Shown here: one piece after another, positions 21,537 through 32,506 of the stretch | How the letters are laid out: each line of letters starts with the position of its first letter | Numbering within the stretch: position 1 is the stretch's first letter | Assembly: GCA_021030905.1 (NCBI GenBank) | Contig: JAGFMI010000006.1 | Location: 2,046,001 to 2,110,000 of the forward strand | From: Pyrenula massariospora | Lineage: Eukaryota > Ascomycota > Eurotiomycetes > Pyrenulales > Pyrenulaceae | DNA length: 64,000 nt | Direction: 5' to 3' | Position numbers and translations under genes: made by a program | Notes under the pieces: model-generated | Told to the model about the DNA's origin: nothing | Databases searched by the model: none | Seen by the model: the letters and a program-made list of their open reading frames with translations, nothing else

Positions 21537-22711
21537 TGCGGTAGGATGAGAAGATCGCCGTAACCAACTAAATGCCAATATTCTTTTTGTAGGAAACGAT
21601 AAGATAGTTGTATAGCAAGAACAGATCTGCGAGAAGATCGCAGACCTTAATGACATAACTTGCCAAAGTCATCCTCAGCCTCGTGACTCTTTTTCTTTGT
21701 ACAGTGAAAGGTCGCCGTGAGCAAGACTTGACAGATTACAGATGCGTGCTCATCCATGTCATGGGAGGCTTTGTACCTGCACGACAACTGTCAGGTTTCT
21801 GGGGATGAAGTCATTTCTTAGGCTGGGCTCATTGAATATCCAGCGGGCTTTGTAGCATTTTTCCATTTTGACGCAGTGCTCCAGCGGATGCATGATTCTC
21901 TCACGTTGTTAAACTGAAGCGATGCCAGCGTGGGAAGCAGGGATCGGCAAAGAATATGTGCCAAAAGCCCATCCAAGTTTGTAGCAAGATTGGCCGAATC
22001 AGGCCCCATCGATGGAAATGCACACAGTACTGCGCAACATGATGCTGAACAGGAAAAGTGCAAGGAACGACACATGGATAAGTTTTACATGATGCAACGG
22101 AATAAGTCGCTGTATAAGAGAATGATTTCGCCGTCCAACGAATTCATTATTGACTCAGCTGAGTTGTGACTCCAACGAATCGATCCGGTCGAAATAAGAC
22201 TGCAGTAACTTCATATGCAGATAGTGATGTACTGGCCATTTCGTCTTAATCATAAAAGGCTCCCTCGTCCTACCTTGGCTGACAAAGCTGGCCTATTGTT
22301 GTTCTCAACTTTGACGTGCGTTGATATGCGTTGAGTGAACGGAAATGTTTGGACATTTATACCTAGTCAGACTTGGCGGATTTGAAACTCAAAAAGCTCG
22401 GCGTTCAAGAATTGTGAAAGGTGGACATTTCCCTAAACTTTCTGATCCTGCTATTGGAGGATTATACTAGCATAACTTCCATACCTCCAGGGCAGTGATG
22501 CCATATCTAGTGCATTCTTTTCATGCCCTATTCAAGGCTCGATGAATGCACATTTTAAAGTTTGTTCCCGACACTCAGCCCCCAACTCCACTTCAAGAAC
22601 CCTGAGCTCTACCAAACTCGTAAAACCATCATTACCACCTTCCCTTGCTTTCATGGAAACTATAGCACGGAATTTATACAGCCAGCGACGAGGATTATTC
22701 CCAACTTCCTC
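21537..22711. other. Intergenic
   Basis: Upstream of the Fig1-like gene and downstream of the GH16 gene, both minus strand. Short open frames only; none is supportable. Confidence 0.5.
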
Positions 22712-23936
22712 TCAGGTCGACTGGTACACCTTGAACGATTTAAATTCCCAAAAAGCAGTGCCCATATCCGCATTCGCCACGTAATCCGTGCAAAGCCCCG
22801 GACAGTTGGCCTGTTGCGTGTAATACTTTGGCTGTCCCGCCCAAGCTCCGCAAATGTCAATGTTGGCAATGATGCTCTGGTTTTTGAAGTGACTTGAGAT
22901 ATCGCAGTTCGTCGAAGGGAAATCGGCCACCGCTTCACTCCATGTCGATGGGTCAGGGTTAGTCGCGTTCTGGGATAGATCTGAGGGGACGGTCTCGCGG
23001 GGGAAAAACCACATCCGTATGCCAGCGTCTCGGTATTCAAGCGCATAGACGCCACCGCCATTATTGTTGAACGCCTCCCCGAAACTAGGGATGCTTCCTT
23101 GGACTCCGCACCCAGCGTTGTCGTTTGTCCCGTTGAAGCAATTACTTGTTAGGACGTTGCCCCATTCCTTGCGCTTGACATCCATTTTGCAGCCGTCTCT
23201 GGTATGTAGCGTCATCTGGTTACCGGTCGTGGCGGTGTTGACTGCTTCCATGACGTCGATTTCTCCACTGGCAGGCCAATTGGAGGGGTCGGTCAGCCAC
23301 CTGAGGCATGTTAGTATTTTAGCCGATAGTGGCACTTAGGGGATGCTCACAACGCGGGCCATGTCCCGCATCCATAGGGAGAGTGCACCACATCGAAGAC
23401 AAAAAGGCCGGAGTTATACTGTTTCTTTGATTCCAGACGAACGGAGTGGCGACCAGTGGTGGCTTGTCTCTCGGTGTTGTCCACACGAAGAATGGCTGAG
23501 GTGGCCGACGCAAAGGTCAGATTGGTAGCCACCGCGCCAGCTTGATCAACGTAGCTATATAACATTGTCAGCTGACGGTACCGTAGTCACGCCGGCATAC
23601 ATACTGCACCAAGCCTCCTGATGGATCGTACCCCGTGAAGTAATTGAAATTGTCGAAAAAGCCCGTTCCAGCGTATGTATCTTTGAGTTGATAATTGAGT
23701 TTCGAGTAATCCGGGTATGCGTTCTTCTTGGACTCCACCACCGCTACTGCAATGATGATGATCAGGACGATCACGATTCCAATTGCGGCATAAAGCCATG
23801 TCCGCTTGGTCAAGCCAGCATATTTTCTTGGCCCTGGTCTTGGTTGATATGGGTACTCATAAGCTGGTGGTGCCTCGAATTTGGACTCTTGCATCCGATT
23901 GCGGCCGAAGCGCTCATCAAGAGGAGCGAAAGACAT
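22712..23936 (-). CDS. Membrane-anchored GH16 endo-beta-1,3(4)-glucanase
   Basis: Three exons: 23936-23605, 23554-23351 and 23300-22712, giving 374 residues. GH16 enzymes cleave or remodel beta-glucans of the cell wall. A cytosolic tail of about 45 residues, rich in Pro and Tyr, precedes one membrane helix (WLYAAIGIVIVLIIIIAVAV). This makes a type II protein with the catalytic domain outside the cell. The domain starts with FFDNFNYFTGYDPSGGLVHY. Its active site is SGEIDVMEAVN, the ExDxxE pattern with the nucleophile and acid/base glutamates. PYGCGTWPALWLTDP just before it is a family hallmark. Several N-glycosylation sequons (NLT, NAT, NQS) and many cysteines agree with secretion. Joints at VHY and WPALW restore well-conserved strings, so the exon model is reliable. 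Confidence 0.9.
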
Positions 23937-24607
23937 ATTGGATGGAAGCGAAGGTACGAGAGAAATTTACGACAAAGTAATGCCTCCGAGAGATCCTCAG
24001 CCGAAGACTGCCGGCAGTATTACGGGAGGCACAGCAAGGGACTTGTAGCGAATGTATGGAGGGCGGTGCAAGGTACCAAGCGAAGGAAGAGAAGACGAAG
24101 ACGAAGATGAGGATGAAGATGGACGGATGACTGGGGGAGAATCAAGTAATGGAAGCAAGGAAAGGGCGATTGATAAGGAAGCAGTGAAGGCAGCCACCGA
24201 CCTGTCACGTCCGAGCGCGAAGGCGTGCTGGGTTCACCCGGATACGGTTCCTGTTGACTTACCGTGGAGCTGGTGAGAGACATTGTGGATTGGTGATTTG
24301 CCAGAAAATGATCATTGCAGCCGTGAAATGGGCAGCCTGAGCGTTTCGAGTGGCTACAGACAAACAGGGGTGGGGAGGGTGTTACGAGTCCTCCGACATG
24401 CATTGCCTCATTGCACCCAAGCGTCCAAAAAGCTTGTCTCACCCACTAGCTCGATGCGGTCTACAGCGAGCAGGTAGGCTGACATCCTACATGTACGCTT
24501 TTTAAATGCTATCCTGGCGCTTGTGGGAATATCTGTGACGATCGTGGCATGGAGCTTTATCTTATATTACTTTAACAGCATGATTTACACTTCATCGCTG
24601 TGGTTTC
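23937..24607. other. Intergenic with a GAAGAC/GAAGAT-rich tract
   Basis: Promoter of the GH16 gene (minus strand). Positions 24091-24120 form a purine-rich imperfect repeat of GAAGAC/GAAGAT/GAGGAT units. No gene was seen. Confidence 0.55.
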
Positions 24608-25680
24608 TCACTTCCGGCCTGCTCCTCCAACTAAGCTGACCGGCTTGGACACATGGACCTTGTAATCCCCAGTCCCGTCGTTGCGAAAGGCAACGTCAAG
24701 TCCAAAATGTTTCCGTCCGTCGCTACCTGTATAGAGGCACATACTGAAAAGTTCTTCCTGCAAGAACAGCCTGGGTTCCAAATGTCTCTGCGTGACATTC
24801 GCAGCGCTGAAATCCAATGCCGTATTCTCAAGCATGCTGCTTGCATAACAGAGGGACATTAAATCCGCGATCTATTGCAGAAGCGAGGCAGCCTGCGGTT
24901 CTGCCTTGGCCATGCCAACGGGAGACTGGCAGAGTATACGATCAAGAAGACCAGAACCAGGTAAAACGAAAGGTCATCTACCTTGAAGACGATGTTTGGG
25001 CCAGTGTTGGCCATGATAAAAAGACCGCCGACCAGGATTGGGAACAGTGGGTTACAAAGGTTGAGGAAAGAAGATTAGGCTGCCTTCCTGTTTTCGTTCT
25101 TGATCGCCTAGATGCTGACGTCTCCTGGGATACCCCAAATATAATTCAGCAACAGCGTGTCCTTGGACGAAGATTGCTTCTTGAACATGTTTGTAAAGGT
25201 TTGGCTGAACCAAGTTCCCACATCCACCAGCTGCATGTACCCCACGGTGAAGAGCGACGCGAAGTATACCGGGACTGACCTGAAGACAAGGACGTAGAGC
25301 CCCAAGTTATGCGTTGCATCAGGTCGGACGGAACCGATGTCAGGAAATGCGGGGCCGTTATCTGGATCATCTGCTCGGCACTGATGGAGGTGGAGCAATG
25401 CTATTAGATTGGGCGAAGAGTTTGTTCTAGCCATTCTTAGTGGAAATATCATACAAATCGACGCGCTTTTTGAAGCCGTACACACAGCATGCCAGAGTCA
25501 ACAATACCAGGACGGACCAGAACCAAATCGGCTAAGGGATATAGATCGAATTGTGCCAATGCGGATATCTTGTGCCGCGGTACCGCTGCAGGAATGAACA
25601 GTATGGGACATGTTCGTCCCAGCAGTCCTTCCTACCCATACTCGTTGTGTTCCGCGTCTAGGATCCCATCCTAACCAGTA
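24608..25680 (-). pseudogene. Decayed C-terminal part of a large multi-pass membrane protein
   Basis: The minus strand carries a readable but broken protein. From upstream to downstream it shows a helix next to CCVYGFKKRVDLYDIS (about 25520-25440), LIALLHLHQCRADDPDNGPA, then GLYVLVFRSVPVYFASLFTV and LLLNYIWGIPGD. Next comes NPLFPILVGGLFIM plus another helix, and finally MSLCYASSMLENTALDF and RLFLQEELFSM (24859-24608). The same family order is seen in large fungal membrane proteins of unknown function (DUF3433-like; not certain). At least two in-frame stops lie between 25115 and 25070, a third near 25530, a fourth near 25430, and frame changes occur near 25430 and 24865. The stops look like C-to-T or G-to-A changes (an expected CAG read as TAG, an expected TGG read as TAA). 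This host gene therefore appears dead; an unusual intron pattern is the alternative. Confidence 0.5.
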
Positions 25681-25719
25681 TCAAGTACTATAGCTCTGAC
25701 TGTATCCTTAAGTGGCAAC

Positions 25720-25977
25720 CTAATTAGTAGGCAACTCGTCTGTAGCATCTCTGCCACTATACATGGAATAATAATCTGAACCGAATTCTTCATCCACGAC
25801 AAGTTTATTCTCTTCTAACACTTCTCCAATGCATTCATAAGCAGTGATTACAGCCGCAAAAATTATTCTCTGCGCCTTCCAAGCGGGTACCTCAGCCTGA
25901 CGAGCTTCAAGATGGGATTGTTTCCGTGGATGATCCAGGACGATCCGTATCTCATACTGGTTTCGTTCCTGCCCTAA
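25720..25977 (-). other. Unassigned open frame upstream of the decayed gene
   Basis: An 85-codon minus-strand frame reading YEIRIVLDHPRKQSHLEA, then AWKAQRIIFAAVITAYECI and VVDEEFGSDYYSMYSG. The residue use is protein-like, with an amphipathic helix, and an acceptor-like GGGCAG sits just before it. No start codon and no partner exon was found. It may be the last exon of a missing gene or more debris of the neighbouring pseudogene. I do not recognise it. Confidence 0.3.
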
Positions 25978-26149
25978 TCACTGATCTTAATTCTAGAATA
26001 CCGACCCAAGTGATACAGTCTATCCATGACCGAGACACACCAAACCCCAATGCAGCCTAATATCATGACCACCTGGATCGACCAACTCCTCGCTAAAATA
26101 CCTGCATGGTGATCGAATAAAGTCGTGAACCCTGTCTCCAAGTGTTTCG

Positions 26150-28334
26150 CTACTCCCCAGCATGTTTTCGATCAAGTCGTAGTGGCCGCCATCGTAGACC
26201 CGACCAGCCAATGACGAGATTAAAAATCTCATCGCGCTCCTGCTCCTGCGCATCCACGCGTAGCTTAGTCTCAGCTCCATTGTTATGAGTGTGAGAAAAT
26301 TCAATGCCCTCCAGCGCAGAACGTAGCACGATCAGTTTCGATGTCCGCAAAGCTGGCACTTTCTTCATTTCTACCAGCTCAGAATAGGCAACGGTCCAAA
26401 GCGGGCCTCGAGAGTGGCAGAAGAAGCGGATTGCTGCTTGATCGACGGCGATCTTCCCTGGAACCCCGTCCGATGCCACATGGAAGGTGAAGCAGACCTC
26501 TGACTTGACAGGCTCAGGAGACGACCTCGGCGATGAAGGTGGCGTCAAAAGCTCGCCATCGCTCAAATCAACAGAGGCGTCTCCGCTGCCCAAGGACTTC
26601 GACCGCCCATTCTCAATTGTCTTGGAACGTCTCCGAAGACTTGCCAGGAAAGAGAGACTTTTTGAACTTTTGCGCCGCGTTGATTGGAGAGATTTGTCTG
26701 CTTCATAGTCGGTCTGATGCTTGGCGGCTTTAGTTTGTAGATAGCGAACCGCCCATTCCGCGTTTGTTGGAATATCCCACAATATCCACATGAAGGGATC
26801 TAGCAGGAAACGATACTTTGGATAATGACTCGACAGTGGCCAACAAAGGAAGAATGATCCTCCAACTATGAACCAGACGATCTTCATACAGTACCTCATG
26901 TCACTCAGCAACGTCACCAGCAAACAGCAAGAGAAGAAGAATAGAGTTGCTCCTGTCTTACTCGGAACCTTCCAGGAATAGAAACTGCACGAAAGATTAG
27001 ATTTGCAACACGGCGGAGAGAGAAACTCACTTTGCAAGCACCTCAAAGAAGTCGGCCAGATCCCCGAGCTGAAGTATAATCTGGGGACCGACTTTCTCCA
27101 TCAATGGATCTATCCAATCTCTGCGACCGTGCTGCTCAACGAACTCGCCCCACGCTCGAGCTTGCGCCGTATGGTCTAGCGCTCTATCCAAAGATTCTCG
27201 GATCTCATACACCGAGGAAGGGAAGAAGCGTTCCTTAAGAGTAATGTAGATGACATAAGCATAGAAAAACCCAACTACATGATCTGTGTACCAGAGGTAG
27301 ATGTATAGTGTAAGCCATCTTGCCGTCCTGAGCGGGTCTTGCCAACGGTAGACAGCTCGAGACGATATCCACCAGGCTTGCCATGGCGCACTGGCCATTG
27401 CAAGGCGCTCCACAGTTCTGGCTAGCAAGTCAAGGTCGTACTGCACTTCATCGAACTCGTCGATATATTGCCTGGTAAATCCTCGCGTATAGTACAAGGC
27501 GATCTGATCTCTTTATTAGCCACGACACTGGTTAAAAGGTTGGGGCAGATTTACGTATCCCACATATTTCTCCCATTTGAGACGTATGACATTACCGCCA
27601 TCATCTCTCTCTTCGAAAGAAGCTTTGTCGGGGAAAGCTGATACTTTGTTCCTAACAACCCGGACACGATCGACGTGTCTTCCAACATTCCAGGCGGCCT
27701 TCAAGCTTGACCTGTGATCTTCAAGATCTTCCAGCTGCATTCGTAACTTCGCCTCCTGTTGGATCTGTTCTTCTCCCGAATGTTGTGCCCCAGACGAACG
27801 TGAAGATGCTGCCCTAGACAGCTCCTCATGCTTTGCGAGAAATTGACGGTCATCCTCCGGCGAAAGGAATGGCCGTTGAACCTTGGATATCTTGCTTGCG
27901 GCAGTCTTTGTTGCAAGTTCCTTGATATTTTCCTTTGGGTGGACGACAGCAGAGGCAACAGACTTTAGGTTATCTTTCACGCCGCCTTGCTGCCCACCGA
28001 GTGGAGGTGGAGGATGAGAAAGAACATGTGCTGGATTGAAAGCAGGATCATGGCTGACTTTGGATTCCAAAGTCAGATGCTGCAACGACTTCGATCCGCC
28101 GCTATCAAGCGAACTGAGACTGTCGCTCTCCTCATGATGAGGCTGGGGGAGGCTTAACTTCCTCTTTGCCTTTTGTGTTAATTTCCGAGTTAACGAGCGA
28201 GCGTGTGACCTTTTGGACGGACGGTAGGCTGAGCCATAAGCCTTGCTATTTTCATGAGAGGGAATTGAGTCCGCCGGTGTCTTGCTGATGTCGCCAGGCA
28301 CTAAGCCGTCGACAGCCTTTTCCGGAGTTATCAT
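26150..28334 (-). CDS. DUF3292 family protein
   Basis: Three exons: 28334-27555, 27503-27031 and 26984-26150, giving 695 residues. The function of the family is unknown. The first exon (260 residues) is mainly disordered, with RSHARSLTRKLTQKAKRKLS, poly-proline and a short coiled region (QEAKLRMQLEDLEDHRSSLK). The conserved core begins where exons 1 and 2 join: KWEKYVGYIALYYTRGFTRQ. It includes DLLARTVERLAMASAPWQAW, a pair of hydrophobic helices (LTLYIYLWYTDHVVGFFYAYVIYI), then two more after the second splice (TLFFFSCCLLVTLLSD and IVWFIVGGSFFLCWPL). The last part is a soluble domain ending in NLVIGWSGLRWRPL. It is probably an integral membrane protein. All three joints keep the frame, and the start is an ATG. 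Confidence 0.85.
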
Positions 28335-29033
28335 AGGAGCTGTGGTAGGATATAGTCGTGAGAGGACTGCAGTCGCGGCTTAGCAGATGATGTGGCTACC
28401 GAGAACATTCATGTATCGAGATAAGACACTGGAACAGTGCACGAGGTGTACAGATTGGATCCATCTGAACAAGGCCGGAACGAGGCCCAGCGTTCAGGAG
28501 GCAGTTGCTGTGGGCGGCGTTCAATCAGGCTGGAGCGACCAGGAGCAGCGAGAAAGGCAAGATGGTAGGTCGGAAAGAGATCTAGAAAGGTAAGGAAGTG
28601 AATGTGTCTGTTGGCACATAGTTGACAGCCGCAACAAAGATCGAATCAAGGCAGAAGCTGCTACTAGTAAGATGGTTAGGTGAGTGGCTTCGGGCGAAAA
28701 TTTGACACAGAGGCGTCGATGGTCGCTGAGATCCGCCGGGAAGGCTGCAGATGGTGTCGCCAAGCATGACGCATACGACATGTGAATCTCAACACCAAGA
28801 TCGCGCCCAGGGGCTCCCTGTGCAGATCTCGCATAGAGGATGATCATCTCATAATGGGATGAGAAACGATTTCCACGAACGATTGTATTTAATCCGTAAT
28901 GCTCTTTTTAAACCTATACATATCAGAAGAAAGGGTGTTGGCCCAAAAGTCACCCAAAAACCCCCAACGCCTTCGCTAAACATGAAGATGACGCCAATCA
29001 CGCAGATTCGTGATACGATTACACAAACAAGGC
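28335..29033. other. Intergenic
   Basis: Promoter of the DUF3292 gene and 3' flank of the TRK gene. Nothing else is seen. Confidence 0.5.
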
Positions 29034-31601
29034 TCATCCGTGGCTCGTGGACCCGAAAGTTCTCTTCACGCTCTCCATTCTCGGATGCGCAGCTAGCCTA
29101 GCCATTGTACTGCCCAAACCCCCTCGTAATGGTGCCGACCCGTTGTGGATTTGATCTCCACCATTTTGTGGCTCGGTAGCAGTGGATATACCGATGTCTG
29201 CTCGACGAAGGCCACTCACCCCAGACATGTCACTCATGGCCGACCCTCGTCGCCGTAATCGTTTCTCCCCTTCCTTCTCTTCCTTTCTGTGCTGACCTTC
29301 CGAGGGCAGGATAATGGCGCGGTCTACAGCATATGGTAGTCCTCTATGCCGTCCACGGATCTGCATTGCAATGATAACGAGCTTCGAAAGCACCGCGAAC
29401 TGTGCGGAAAACGAGGTGTTGGTATTGGGATAGCCCAAAGAGAGGCCCACGGTCCCATAGGCCGAAACTATCTCGAATAGGACGGAGAAGAGCGTGAATG
29501 CAACCTCTTTCGTATTTTGCAAATGGCCACCTTCAACAATGGCGATGATGAAGAGACCTAGAAAAACATACCATAGATCAAAGCTGAGTTGTTTCCGCAA
29601 GTGCGCTCCAACGTAGCTCGGCTCTCGGTCATCATCGGACTCCTCGTTTGTAGACCCATATATACCCAGACTCTTCTCCTCGTAGACATTCGTTCGCCGC
29701 ATCGAAATGGCGATTGGAAATACTGAAATATACATCATGATGAGGTAGGATACTTGAATCGCCGGGTGTAGGTCTGCCAAGTTCACCGCAGCAAATCCGG
29801 CTGTTCTTGTGGAAGACGCTTGAAATAGCCCGTCCAGGAAGCGAATTCCGACGGGAAAATCAGTCACAGTAGGATCATTCAACTATAATAAGTATCAGCT
29901 CTGAATGAGATATGAAGGGAAATACTTGCGTACATCGAGAATGATATAGAAAATGAGGTCAACTCCATTGAGAATGACAAGGATTGCGAATAGCCACCAA
30001 GTTGCAGCCTTTGGAAATAGGAGCGTGAAGCACCGCCGGGGGTGATCTAGGAGAAACCTCAACTCTTCCCACAGGCCAGTTCCTCGTGGCGTGAATTTGG
30101 ATGCTACCCAGATCACAAATCGGAGCATGCACGGGAAACCGGTATTTCCGATGATGATCAGGAAAGACATGAGAAGTAGAGGCCATACGGCCGTTGCAAA
30201 AGAAACCATGGAATCCGGGGTCAAAGTAAAACCAAGATCATTGAATGCAGAGGCAGCGGTGAAAATACCCCACCATGGCCTGCCGATACCGTCAGCTCGG
30301 ACGATATTTCCGTATGTCTTCGAATGCATGATCCATGGCGCTAGAGAAATAACAGCGAAGAGGTGAAAGGCAAAGAAATAGATAGTTAAGGTAAGAGCGA
30401 GAGTCTTCAATGCACGATATTCAATGCCACCCAACTCCTCTCGTTGCTCTTCAGTCAAATTGACGAACATTGAATTTCGCCCAATTGTAGGTTCCCAGCT
30501 CAGATATGGCATCGGCTCTTCGTTTCTTTCTGTCGCTGACCTCAACATGTTGGAAAACGTCGACCGTCGAGACCGGGAGCGTGAAAACATTGGTGCTGGG
30601 TCACTATCTTTCGTCCTGTCCTCTGCTGTAGCTGTGCGAGACTGCATTCGAGAGAATGTTGTGGTTTTGGCTCGAGCACGCGGAGGATTCGGTTCGTCAA
30701 TGGTGATATGCTGCCGCATTGGCAGGTTTGATCGCAACCTCGAATCCATATCCATAGTGTTGGCGGTCTGCGGCTCAACTGGAGTGCTTGAATTCAGGTA
30801 CTGTACTCCTGCTTCCTCCTCATCTTGAACAGCTTCAGGCTTGCCGCCACGGTCAAATTCGCGGGGGCTTGGGATCCTAAGAGCCAACTTGTCTTTTGGA
30901 TTCCTTTGGTTCTCCAAAAAGGCAATGTGCTGGTCAGGACTCAACTGCTGTGGCAGACGTGGAGTATCGGAGTCCCGGCGTGCTACGCCATTCGCATTGT
31001 GGTTAGACTCTTCGTATTCTTCACCACTATTGCGGCGCGTCTTTGAAGAAGACGACGCACTTTGCTCGTGAACCGGGGACTCGTCCTTCTCACGGGGCGA
31101 TTCCACCATGTGCGACTGCTCCTGGCGAAGGAGCACTATGTTCCGTCCACGAATACTCTTAGCTTCCAAGTTTGCCTCCAAGTCATCCTTGGCCTGTGTG
31201 TTGTTTCGAGACTTGGTCTTTGTTCGCCGGAGGGCTCTTGCTTCTTGAACGACATGTTGGAATCGCTTTTCGAACCAGTAAAGGCGGACAAACACGACAA
31301 AAGAGTGGATTACGATTGGGTTGCAAAGCATAGCCTCAAAATAGAGGACGATTTGTTGCGCCGTATTGATCTTGTTAATGTCGATTGTGTTGAGCCCACT
31401 CTGGGTTGCAGCACCGGACGCGAAGAAGAGGGCATCGATATATGGCATGTTACCCGCGGCGAATACAATGATAGAAGCAATGATAGTCATTGATATGATA
31501 TACAAATAGTGGGCCGATATGAAGTTCAGCCGCCGCTTCCTGATGGAGATGGGTAATTGATCTTTGATCCGTGCCCAAGCGAGCACCCAGAATGTTCTCA
31601 T
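29034..31601 (-). CDS. TRK-type high-affinity potassium transporter
   Basis: Two exons, 31601-29934 and 29882-29034, giving 838 residues. TRK proteins import K+ across the plasma membrane and have four M1-P-M2 repeats that each supply one pore loop. All four loops can be read: ASGAATQSGLNTI, AASAFNDLGFTL, ASSTRTAGFAAV and VSAYGTVGLSLGYP. Each contains the selectivity-filter glycine. A long charged cytosolic loop (about residues 130-400) separates the first repeat from the others and holds many Ser and Arg residues, as in yeast Trk1. Helices near the start (FISAHYLYIISMTIIASIIVFA) and VLFEIVSAYGTVG near the end agree. The frame extends upstream to a GTG at 31631, but the first ATG is at 31601. 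The intron (51 bp) has donor GTACGC and acceptor ATTATAG. Confidence 0.93.
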
Positions 31602-32506
31602 GTTTGCGGTTGGTAGACGATCGAACCACACTTGTCGAGAGGATCGGGAGATTTCAATTGAAGTCGCTCGCTTTGGGTGCCTGTCGATTGGCCTGTAACT
31701 TGGCTACAGTCTCATGGAAGGGCTGAGGGTTAGCTGGATAGAAGGATGGAATTGATGGCTCGCAGCGGCATCATCGGCGCGAAGATTGACATCTTCTTCC
31801 CATGCGAGGTGCCCACCGTCACCAGAAGAAGCGACGAGTGTCAGAGATTGCAGGTGCAGCGGTTGTGCCGTCGTGAAGATGACAAGACGTGGACAGTGCA
31901 GCCCATCATCCACAAATCCTACTTTTCTGAAGCGAGTAAAAGCCTGCTGAGGGGATGCGGTCGGGCCAATCGGGCGAGTTGCCAGCCTCTCCAAGCCTCT
32001 GACCCTTACGATCCAACTGCGCCTCCGCCCCCATCTTCGTCAAACCATCTCTCCATTTTAAGCACCAACGGGTGTACGACCCCAGCGAGGCTGTCCACTA
32101 AAGTCTGCCGATGGCGGTCCGCTAGAGGCTCTCAAGTTTGAGAGGTTGAGCCTGACTTGTCCGATTTCGAGCCTGGGAATGAATGGTTGTTGAGCATCAA
32201 CTGTCTACAAAGAAGTGTTTGGATATCGTACACGCAACAATTCCTGACGTCTCTGGGACAGTGCTACACGAGATTTGTTGCAGAATAAAGAATATACAAT
32301 GCAAGGGCTCTTGTAGCTATAACCGTCGAAATGACGGTGGGCATCCTGCGACCAGATTGCGGTCGGCGTGTTTTACTCGTGCCGCGAGTACAGGTTTATA
32401 GTGTCCATGCAAGCACCTTGTCTTTACTAGCCGCTACTACCTGCGACTGAACGGCAAATTTTCAAATATCAGAGAGCACATGCGCGTTCTCCTGATGTGG
32501 ATTGAC
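31602..32506. other. Intergenic; left border of the metabolite cluster
   Basis: Contains the TRK promoter and the 3' flank of the MFS gene. It separates an ordinary transport gene from the cluster genes. The open frames (131 and 72 codons) have no recognisable content. Confidence 0.45.

Noticed and set aside
26020-26304. 94-codon minus-strand frame overlapping the end of the DUF3292 gene
   Set aside because: It overlaps a well-supported terminal exon in another frame. The DUF3292 core ends normally (GWSGLRWRPL) before its own stop codon.
31704-32141. Possible small gene at the left border of the cluster (131 codons + / 96 codons -)
   Set aside because: No domain, no consistent splice sites, and both strands are open over the same stretch, which points to chance.
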